From CAYUNE01 sp964446115 (GTDB taxonomy: Bacteria > Desulfobacterota > Desulfobulbia > Desulfobulbales > Desulfobulbaceae), in contig CAYUNE010000031.1 of NCBI GenBank assembly GCA_964446115.1, positions 1-64,000 of the forward strand: a DNA stretch of 64,000 nt, written 5' to 3'. Below, piece after piece: positions 1-5,696 of this stretch. The position numbers and the translations under genes are program-made. The number at the start of each line of letters is the position of its first letter. The stretch's first letter is position 1. The notes under the pieces are model-generated. The model saw nothing but the letters and a program-made list of their open reading frames with translations, had not been told where the DNA came from and ran no database searches.

Positions 1-149
1 GCAAGTTTACACTCCGGCTTCCTTCAGACCCCACCTCACGGTGACGCCCTTGCCATCGGTTAGTAATTTTGTTACGTTTCACAACGTTACATAGGAACAC
101 TTACAGGGGACTTGAACCCCATCAGTTCACGCCCATGCCGGGCGTACAC
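1..149 (-). mobile_element. Group II intron, 5' end (runs off the left edge)
   Basis: Read on the minus strand, the sequence starts GTGTACGCCCGGCATGGGCG at 149 and continues leftward through a segment that I recognise from memory as the 5' domain I region of bacterial group II introns (the part complementary to about 1-50 is the typical stretch before the ribozyme core). The rest of the intron lies outside the window. The 5' exon is therefore the DNA from 150 rightward, which is the attC-like palindrome. The short ORFs here carry no recognisable protein. The class cannot be set from this fragment; an alignment to a group II intron covariance model would decide. Confidence 0.55.
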
Positions 150-270
150 CACGGCTGTAGCGGACAGCGGCTCGCCGCTTGCGAATCAGGTGCGATTGTG
201 CGAAGTTTGGTTTGGGTTGGCCGTGTTGGTTTTGCAATCGCCGCCGCTGCCGCTAAGCCCAACGTTAGCC
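150..270 (+). other. attC-like integron recombination site, interrupted by the intron
   Basis: Bases 153-171 pair with 243-259: GGCT-TAGCGG-CAGCGGC matches the reverse complement of the right arm, except that G157 and A164 are left unpaired. The site ends with AAC-GTTAGCC (264-270). A palindrome with extrahelical bases on one arm, ending in a GTTRRRY-like core, is the hallmark of integron attC sites, although GTTAGCC departs from that consensus at one base. The left core would have been GGCTA plus the lost bases at the intron insertion point. The terminal loop (172-242) is about 71 nt. This is seen directly; the attC identity is inference. Confidence 0.5.
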
Positions 271-359
271 TCCCAAAATAATACTGCGTTGACATCAAGA
301 ATCCAAAAAGGTACACTCTAGACAGACTAGCCGTACAAAACCATTCGGAAGGTGTTACC

Positions 360-614
360 ATGATAGAAAACCATTGGCAGCTTCAAGAAGCAAAGAATAA
401 ATTCAGTCATTTAGTTGATAAAGCACAACATAAAGGCCCTCAAATTGTTACCAAGCATGGCAAAGATGCTGTTGTTGTACTTTCAATTGAAGAATACAAA
501 AAATTAATAAAACCCAAGAAGAACTTGGTAGCTTTTCTCCAAAGCTCTCCTCTTGCAAATACTAAGTTAGATTTAAATAGAAACAAAGAACTGCCAAGAG
601 ACATTGAGCTATGA
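360..614 (+). CDS. Phd/YefM-family antitoxin (84 aa)
   Basis: This is a small type II antitoxin expected to bind and neutralise the PIN toxin encoded directly downstream and to repress the shared promoter. The N-terminal half has the Phd/YefM fold signature (LQEAKNKFSHLVDKA, then IVTKHGKDAVVVLS and EEYKKL), and the C-terminal tail is charged, as expected for the toxin-wrapping segment. The start follows GGAAGG with a 7-nt spacer. Its stop overlaps the toxin start by 4 nt (ATGA), so translation is coupled. Base composition is markedly more AT-rich than the chromosome to the right, consistent with acquisition as a mobile cassette. Confidence 0.85.
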   Translation: MIENHWQLQEAKNKFSHLVDKAQHKGPQIVTKHGKDAVVVLSIEEYKKLIKPKKNLVAFLQSSPLANTKLDLNRNKELPRDIEL

Positions 615-1054
615 AATACTTACTCGATACCTGTGTCCTTTCTGAATTGTTCAAGAAAAACCCCAGTCTTAAAGTCATTAAATGGGTTTCAAGAATTGAT
701 GAAAACAATCTGTTTCTTAGCGTTCTAACTATCGGGGAGATCCACAAAGGTATTGAGAAACTACCTGAAAGCAAAAAGAAAGACAAATTACACCAATGGG
801 TCAATTATGACCTCAAAGAAAGATTCAGGAATCGAATAATTGACTTTGATCTTAAAACAGCAACCGTTTGGGGACAAATACAAGCTCATTCAGAATTATC
901 AGGAAAAGCTATGCCTGCAATAGATGGTCAGATTGTTGCCACTGGAATTTCTTATGATCTTACTGTTGTAACAAGAAATACAAAAGATATGGAAATTAGT
1001 GGCGCAATTTTGCACAACCCTTGGAAAAACACCCATAAACCCAAGAACATATAA
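611..1054 (+). CDS. PIN-domain toxin, VapC/FitB type (147 aa)
   Basis: PIN-domain proteins are Mg2+-dependent ribonucleases that cut RNA, often tRNA, when not held by their antitoxin. The acidic active-site residues are visible: D6 in LLDTCVLSE, E43 in GEIHKG and D105 in PAIDGQI, with a later polar position near VVTRNTKD. The length is normal for FitB-like PIN toxins. It overlaps the upstream antitoxin by 4 nt. The stop lies only about 10 nt before the intron 3' junction at 1064/1065, so the ORF nearly fills the cassette. It is AT-rich like its partner. The RNA target cannot be read from sequence. Confidence 0.87.
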   Translation: MKYLLDTCVLSELFKKNPSLKVIKWVSRIDENNLFLSVLTIGEIHKGIEKLPESKKKDKLHQWVNYDLKERFRNRIIDFDLKTATVWGQIQAHSELSGKAMPAIDGQIVATGISYDLTVVTRNTKDMEISGAILHNPWKNTHKPKNI

Positions 1055-1063
1055 AAAAAGGCT

Positions 1064-1257
1064 AATCGGGTAGCCGGAGGTTTTCTCCTCCGGCCCCCAC
1101 AACACCCTGCGTGCGGGTCCGCACAGAGCGTTTCATCAAGGTTACCGAGCCGTAGCCGGGTAGTGAATCTTCACCCACTGTTCTTTGACAGAAATCAATC
1201 ATTTCTTGTTTCGCCATTTATTGGTCATGCCGGTTTGGGTTGCCACGGTTCTGGACT
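1064..1257 (-). mobile_element. Truncated group II intron 3' end, copy 1
   Basis: On the minus strand this carries the end of a group II intron reverse transcriptase (GMTNKW, then LISVKEQWVKIHYPATAR and a stop), a domain V-like hairpin, a domain VI-like hairpin (CCGGAGG/CCTCCGG) and the intron terminus GCTACCCGAT next to TAGCC. It is nearly identical to 2106-2300. The coding part is broken by a stop after GMTNKW, and the domain V stem has lost a pair relative to copy 2 (CAGAGCG against CAGGGCG on the plus strand). It stops matching near 1257. It cannot be autonomous. Confidence 0.65.
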
Positions 1258-1481
1258 TTTCCAATCTTTTTTCCTGCAATCAAACTCATCGGTTAATCAA
1301 AGGTTGTTGATGTAAAGGCGCAACAGCTCATCACGACGTTAGCCGTAAAAATATTTCATATAAATTCAATAAGATTTGGCTTTTAAAAAATAGTTTCACA
1401 GGATGCGATTTTATGTTATATTGGATTGTACAATTGTTCTGATACTAAAAATAGCTCTCAGTAATAAAGAAAGCATACTAA
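1258..1481 (+). other. Cassette boundary with half attC-like site
   Basis: There is no gene here. After the intron fragment ends, the stretch contains a second ACGTTAGCC at about 1336-1344, the same right-hand core as at 264-270, placed about 140 nt before the second toxin-antitoxin pair. I could not find the matching left arm; it was probably lost with the intron 5' part. The AT-rich bases 1345-1481 should hold the cassette promoter, but no convincing -35/-10 pair stands out. Confidence 0.35.
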
Positions 1482-1877
1482 ATGAAAATAATTATAGATA
1501 CATCTGCAATTATTGCAGTCATTGCCAATGAACCTGAGAAAACCCAACTGATCGAAATAACAAAAGGAGCAACACTCCTAGCTCCTCATTCAGTGTACTG
1601 GGAAATTGGTAATGCCTTTTCAGCAATGCTTAAACGAAGAAGAATTAATTATCAAAATGCAAAAAAATCTATTGAGATATTTAAAAAAATCCCTCTTCGT
1701 TTACTGGATATTGAACTTGATAAGTCATTAATAATAGCAGAAAATTTTAATTGCTATTGTTATGATGCTTATTTATTAAGGTGCTCTCAGAAATACAAAT
1801 CTCCACTGTTGACATTAGATAAAAAGCTACACGAGACCGCAATAAACATGAAACTAAAAGTTATAGAGGTGCTATAA
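1482..1877 (+). CDS. PIN-domain toxin, VapC type (131 aa)
   Basis: A second PIN ribonuclease, not closely similar to the one at 611. The acidic catalytic residues are D6 (IIIDTSAI), E41 (VYWEIGNAF), D95 (CYDAYLL) and D113 (LLTLDKKL). The order D-E-D-D and the 131-residue length are typical of VapC. It directly precedes a Phd-like antitoxin, so the gene order is toxin first, reversed from most vapBC pairs and from the other pair in this window. Its stop and the next ATG abut (stop ends at 1877, start at 1878). It is strongly AT-rich. Target RNA unknown. Confidence 0.85.
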   Translation: MKIIIDTSAIIAVIANEPEKTQLIEITKGATLLAPHSVYWEIGNAFSAMLKRRRINYQNAKKSIEIFKKIPLRLLDIELDKSLIIAENFNCYCYDAYLLRCSQKYKSPLLTLDKKLHETAINMKLKVIEVL

Positions 1878-2105
1878 ATGAGTGCTGTATTTACATACTC
1901 AGAAGCAAGACAAAAATTCTCTTCAGTGCTTGACAAAGCAGCTACCGACGGAGAGGTAATTATAAAAAGAAAAGACGGTCAAATTTTTACTATAAAACCT
2001 GTAAAAAAAGTTACCTCGCCATTAGACGTTATAGGGCTTGATTTGGGTGTCACAACGGCAGAAATTATTGATTTTGTAAGGGAAGGCAGGGAAAAAATTG
2101 GCTAA
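1878..2105 (+). CDS. Phd-like antitoxin (75 aa), downstream of its toxin
   Basis: The protein begins with a Phd/YefM-type motif (YSEARQKFSSVLDKA, then EVIIKRKDGQIFTIKP), followed by a short acidic/hydrophobic tail that would bind the PIN toxin. It is the second gene of the pair. Its last codons GGC-TAA lie exactly on the intron 3' junction (GGCTA|ATCGGG), so its stop codon is partly made by the inserted intron or the attC core; the original C-terminus may have been different. Antitoxin assignment rests on the motif and on the abutting PIN gene. Confidence 0.78.
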   Translation: MSAVFTYSEARQKFSSVLDKAATDGEVIIKRKDGQIFTIKPVKKVTSPLDVIGLDLGVTTAEIIDFVREGREKIG

Positions 2106-2179
2106 TCGGGTAGCCGGAGGTTTTTCTCCTCCGGCCCCCACAACACCCTGCGTGCGGGTCCGCACAGGGCGTTTCATCA
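2106..2179 (-). mobile_element. Group II intron 3' terminus, copy 2 (domains V-VI)
   Basis: On the minus strand, downstream of the reverse transcriptase stop, a domain V-like hairpin (CCCTGTGCGG/CCGCACGCAGGG) is followed by a domain VI-like hairpin (CCGGAGG/CCTCCGG) and the intron end CTACCCGAT before TAGCC. It repeats the fragment at 1064-1180 almost base for base. With the deleted reverse transcriptase to its right it forms a 5'-truncated intron. The domain names rest on recalled family structure and would be checked with the Rfam group II models. Confidence 0.6.
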
Positions 2180-2688
2180 AGGTTACCGAGCCGTAGCCGG
2201 GTAGTGAATCTTCACCCACTGTTCTTTGACAGAAATCAATCCTTCGCTGTACAGCCATTTATTGGTCATGCCGGTTTGGGTTGCCAGGGTTCTGGACAGA
2301 TGCCAAGGTCCTTTGCGACTGAGGGCGGTGAAAACAGCATCTCTCTTGAAAGTTCCCAGCTTGAGAAGGTTACGGACTTTGGTACGGGTGTGGTGGCGCC
2401 ACCTTACTTTTTTGCTCGTTAATCTCAAGCTTCAGCCTGTGTTCCAGGAACCGGCGGATACCGGCCATTACCCGCTCACCGGCTCGCCGGCTTCCGACCA
2501 TGATAATGGCATCGTCCGCGTACCGGCTGAAACAATGACCGCGCCTCTTGGGCTCAGCACCTGGGCGATGGCCTGCTGAACCAGCCGATCCAGCACGGTT
2601 GGAATACCAAGCGGTCTGCGACTGCCATCAGGCTTTGGTATTTCAACACGAAGTACAGGGGAAGGGTTGTAGGTTCCTGCAAAAATGG
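2180..2688 (-). pseudogene. Group II intron reverse transcriptase/maturase remnant with internal deletions
   Basis: Three recognisable blocks lie in the right order on the minus strand: the finger block (VEIPKPDGSRRPLGIPTVLD, about 2590-2680), the catalytic YADD block (RGHCFSRYADDAIIMVGSRR, about 2430-2540) and the maturase C-terminus (RTKVRNLLKLG to IHYPATAR and stop, 2180-2410). The parts normally between them, including the GTPQGGPLSPLL region and the maturase X domain, are missing, and the blocks lie in different frames. The N-terminus before GTYNPSP is also gone. Junctions sit in short GC-rich stretches (about 2550 and 2397), suggesting recombination at microhomology. It is non-functional. 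Confidence 0.8.
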
Positions 2689-2960
2689 TTGAACATATTC
2701 CGGGGCATTACCCCCGGTGTTCGGCTACTATGGCCTCTGCTGACTTCTGCATTCTCTCCAGACGAATTACTCCGCATGGCGCCGTATTTCCTCATTTCCT
2801 GTCGTCCTTCTTCGGAGTCTCGTTCCTCGCTTACCTGTTTCGTCTCTCACAGAAAGGGCGGGACGTTCCCTGCCTGTGCCGGGATCTTTGGGAACCGGAA
2901 CTCCGCCGGTGGTCGGTAGCGTCAGGAAGGCTCCGGGCACCGGTCACTCTATTTTCCACT
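2689..2960 (-). mobile_element. Probable intron-derived DNA upstream of the reverse transcriptase remnant
   Basis: No intact gene lies here. The minus-strand text (for example AGAAGTCAGCAGAGGCCATA) resembles sequence that I associate with the region before the reverse transcriptase ORF of bacterial group II introns. It joins the remnant out of frame near 2688. This is recognition from memory, so confidence is low. A search of the interval against group II intron sequences would settle it; no hit would make it ordinary decayed DNA. Confidence 0.35.
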
Positions 2961-2987
2961 TGTGATTCTCATCTGTTGTAGTATAGA
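2960..2987 (+). promoter_or_regulatory. Candidate sigma-70 promoter for transketolase
   Basis: TTGTGA (2960-2965), a 16-bp spacer and TATAGA (2982-2987) lie about 57 nt before the preferred transketolase start. It also marks the return to chromosomal sequence after the mobile region. Confidence 0.35.
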
Positions 2988-3043
2988 AGTCGCAACAGCG
3001 TCGGAACGACGAGTAAAAACACCAAAAGAAAAGGATGTCTGGT

Positions 3044-4978
3044 ATGACTCTGCGACTTGACCTTGAAAAAAACGGGCTATCGGATACGGAAATCGCCACG
3101 CTCCGTGAAATGCGCACCCGCTGCGCCTGCAACATTCTCCTCTCGACCACCCTTGCCGGCTCCGGCCATCCGGGCGGCTCGCTCTCCTCCCTTGACATGC
3201 TACTGGTCACCTATGGCCTGATTCGCCATGACCCCGGTCAACCCCGCATGCCGGAACGGGACCGGGTGGTGGTGAGTATCGGACACATTTCACCGGGTGT
3301 GTACAGCGTACTTGCTGAATACGGCTACTTCGGCGTCGAGGATTTTCTCGCCGGCTTCCGGCGCACCGGATCCGGTTTTCCGGGACATATCGAGCAGATC
3401 GTACCAGGGGTGGAGTGGGATACCGGCAACCTGGGACAGGGACTTTCCACGGCCGTGGGCATGGCCGCGGCGCTGAAGGTGAGAAACCTGGACAACCGGG
3501 TGATCTGCCTGATGGGTGACGGTGAACATCAGAAGGGCCAGGTGGTGGAGGCCATGCGCTTTGCCCATAAGTACAAACTTAACAACCTCACCGTCCTGGT
3601 GGATCGCAACCATCTGCAGATCTGCGGCGATACCGAGGAGGTGATGCCCCAGAGTATCCGCGACCTTTACAGGGGCCAGGGCTGGCAGGTGAATTACCTG
3701 GAAGACGGCCACGACTATAACGCCATCTTCACGGCCCTGTCCGATGCCTACAACAACACCGGGGAGGCCCCCACCGCCATTATCGCCCGCACGGTTATGG
3801 GCAAGGGCATCTCCTTTATGGAAAACAAGGCCGGCTACCACGGCGCACCACTGAAAAAAGAGCAGCTCGATGCCGCCCTGGCGGAATTGGGGGTGGAAAA
3901 CGATGTTGACTCCTGGGAGGAGCGGCGGCGGCAGCCGGTGGACACCACAACCCGGCAGCAGACCCGGTTGCCGACGGTTGATATTGACACCGGCACTCCC
4001 ATTCTCTACCCCGCCGGTACGGTGACCGATAACCGCTCCGCCTACGGCCACGCCCTGCTCTCCCTGGCCGAAGCCAACAACGGCGAAGGGCGCCTGAAAA
4101 TCGTCGGTATCTCCTGCGACCTTGAAGGATCGGTGAAGATGGGCGGCTTCCACAAACACTCGCCGCAGGCCTATTTCGAAGCCGGTATTCAGGAACACCA
4201 TGCCGCTGCCATGGCCGGCGCCATGAGCTGTGAGCAACTGATTCCCTTTTTCTCCACCTTCGGGGTTTTCGCGGTTTCCGAAGTCTACAACCAAACCCGG
4301 CTCAACGACTTCAACCACACCGGCGTCAAGGTTGTGGCCACCCACGTGGGTCTCGACGTGGGTGAAGACGGCCCCACCCACCAGTGTATCGACTACCTGG
4401 GTCTACTGAGAAACCTGTTTCGTTTTTCGGTGTTCATGCCCGCCGATCCCAATCAGACCGACCGTATTATCAGGTACGTGGCCGCCACCAGCGGCAACCA
4501 CTTTGTCGGCATGGGCCGCTCCAAGCTGGAGATCATCACTGATGAGCACGGCGAGCCATTTTTTTCCGCCGACTACACCTTTACACCCGGCCGGGCCGAC
4601 ACCCTGCGTCCGGGCAGCGAAGCCACCATCATCACCTACGGCTCCCTCGCTCCTGCGGCGGTCAAGGCATGGGAACTGCTCCGGCGGGAGGGAATCTCCG
4701 CAAGTGTCCTCAATATGGCCTCGCTCATTCCCCTGGATGAGGATGCGCTGCTCCGGGCAGCGGAAAACGGCCCCATTCTCTTTGCCGAGGATCATCACGT
4801 GGACACCGGGCTGGCCGCTGCCGCGGCACTGGTTTTTGCAGACCGCGGCACGGCGGTAACCATGAAACGGCTCGGCGTCACCAAATACGGTGGTTCGGGC
4901 AAGCCGGCTGAACTCTATCGGAACCAGGGGCTCGACGCCCATTCCATGGCAACGGCCGTCAAAGAATTGCTGAGCTGA
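3044..4978 (+). CDS. tkt: Transketolase (about 644 aa)
   Basis: A thiamine-diphosphate enzyme that moves two-carbon units between sugar phosphates in the non-oxidative pentose phosphate pathway. The N-terminal ThDP domain shows SGHPGGSLSS, the GDGEHQKGQ diphosphate/Mg2+ motif and the adjacent VDRNHLQ. The central pyrimidine domain (about 330-500) has the catalytic Glu context AGIQEHHAAAMAGAM, and a C-terminal transketolase domain follows. Near-usual length for the full-length single-chain form. ATG 3035 directly abuts AAGG (3031-3034), leaving no spacer, so I prefer ATG 3044 with a 9-nt spacer. A strong terminator follows. It is monocistronic. Confidence 0.93.
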   Translation: MTLRLDLEKNGLSDTEIATLREMRTRCACNILLSTTLAGSGHPGGSLSSLDMLLVTYGLIRHDPGQPRMPERDRVVVSIGHISPGVYSVLAEYGYFGVEDFLAGFRRTGSGFPGHIEQIVPGVEWDTGNLGQGLSTAVGMAAALKVRNLDNRVICLMGDGEHQKGQVVEAMRFAHKYKLNNLTVLVDRNHLQICGDTEEVMPQSIRDLYRGQGWQVNYLEDGHDYNAIFTALSDAYNNTGEAPTAIIARTVMGKGISFMENKAGYHGAPLKKEQLDAALAELGVENDVDSWEERRRQPVDTTTRQQTRLPTVDIDTGTPILYPAGTVTDNRSAYGHALLSLAEANNGEGRLKIVGISCDLEGSVKMGGFHKHSPQAYFEAGIQEHHAAAMAGAMSCEQLIPFFSTFGVFAVSEVYNQTRLNDFNHTGVKVVATHVGLDVGEDGPTHQCIDYLGLLRNLFRFSVFMPADPNQTDRIIRYVAATSGNHFVGMGRSKLEIITDEHGEPFFSADYTFTPGRADTLRPGSEATIITYGSLAPAAVKAWELLRREGISASVLNMASLIPLDEDALLRAAENGPILFAEDHHVDTGLAAAAALVFADRGTAVTMKRLGVTKYGGSGKPAELYRNQGLDAHSMATAVKELLS

Positions 4979-5016
4979 TCAGCTTCGCAACAGCGACCGG
5001 GCTTCCAAACACAAAA

Positions 5017-5049
5017 CCCCGACAGGAGATGACTCCTGTCGGGGTTTCG
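5017..5049 (+). terminator. Intrinsic terminator after transketolase
   Basis: A perfect 12-bp stem CCCCGACAGGAG / CTCCTGTCGGGG with an ATGA loop is flanked by AAAA on the left and TTTCGT on the right. It lies between convergent genes (tkt and lptE) and may work both ways. Confidence 0.85.
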
Positions 5050-5104
5050 TCATCGGTGCCCAGAAAAATTGATCACAGGCTCCGCATCCGTTTCCCTCTT
5101 CTTC

Positions 5105-5659
5105 TCAGGTTTTTTTCTCCCCCTGCTTTTCCCTCAGACGCAGCCGTCGCAGGGTTCCAAGATAGAGTTTCTCCGACAGATCGTCGATGATCTGCTTGAG
5201 GGCCGCCGCCTCGCTGTCGATATCCATCACCGAGCCGCTGCCCGATGAGGTGGCCTCGCTCCAGGTTTCCTTACCGACCTCCCAGAGGATATCGCCGCTT
5301 TTGCGGTCTTTGAGAATATAGCGAACCTGGAGGGTGACCTTGATTGCCCTGGTGCGATAGTTGGGACCATGGGCAAGGCTGGGCAGGTCAATGGAGATGA
5401 TCTCCCCGGCAAGAACCAGATCGGCCTTCTGCTTCTCCTTGGTGACGCTGATGGCCGGAGATTTCTGAAACCAGCGGCTGAGGGAATGATAGATCTTGGC
5501 ATCCAACCCCAGTTCCTGGGTCCGATTCTTCCAGTCCGGCAGATAGATGGAGAGAGCCGGCCCCGAGTAGACATGGGGAAAGTAATAGCCGCAGCCCCCC
5601 AGCAAGGTGAAGAGGAGGAACAGGCTGATCAGGAACGGGGCTTTGTCAAGTCGTTTCAC
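5105..5659 (-). CDS. lptE: LPS assembly lipoprotein LptE (about 184 aa)
   Basis: LptE is the outer-membrane lipoprotein that plugs and helps fold LptD, which inserts lipopolysaccharide into the outer leaflet. The protein has a hydrophobic signal segment (FLISLFLLFTLLGGC) whose LLGGC lipobox gives Cys as the acylated residue, followed by the YYF start, a SIYLPDWKNRT strand and a DLVLAGEI strand usual for this family. I chose GTG 5659 because AGGAG lies 7 nt upstream; a longer reading would run into leuS. It follows leuS by 37 nt, the same neighbour order as leuS-lptE in Escherichia coli. The C-terminus is Arg/Lys-rich. Confidence 0.8.
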   Translation of the reverse strand: MKRLDKAPFLISLFLLFTLLGGCGYYFPHVYSGPALSIYLPDWKNRTQELGLDAKIYHSLSRWFQKSPAISVTKEKQKADLVLAGEIISIDLPSLAHGPNYRTRAIKVTLQVRYILKDRKSGDILWEVGKETWSEATSSGSGSVMDIDSEAAALKQIIDDLSEKLYLGTLRRLRLREKQGEKKT

Positions 5660-5696
5660 CGGTAATCTCCTGGGGCTAGAGGGTGGCATTGGGAGT

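Noticed and set aside
2204..2981. Several plus-strand frames of 72-123 codons
   Set aside because: They are antisense to the intron and reverse transcriptase remnant and have no recognisable product.
3035..3043. ATG 3035 as the transketolase start
   Set aside because: The AAGG sequence directly abuts it, leaving no spacer; ATG 3044 has a proper 9-nt spacer.
3290..4942. Minus-strand frames of 363 and 179 codons inside transketolase
   Set aside because: Antisense shadows; transketolase has all family motifs.
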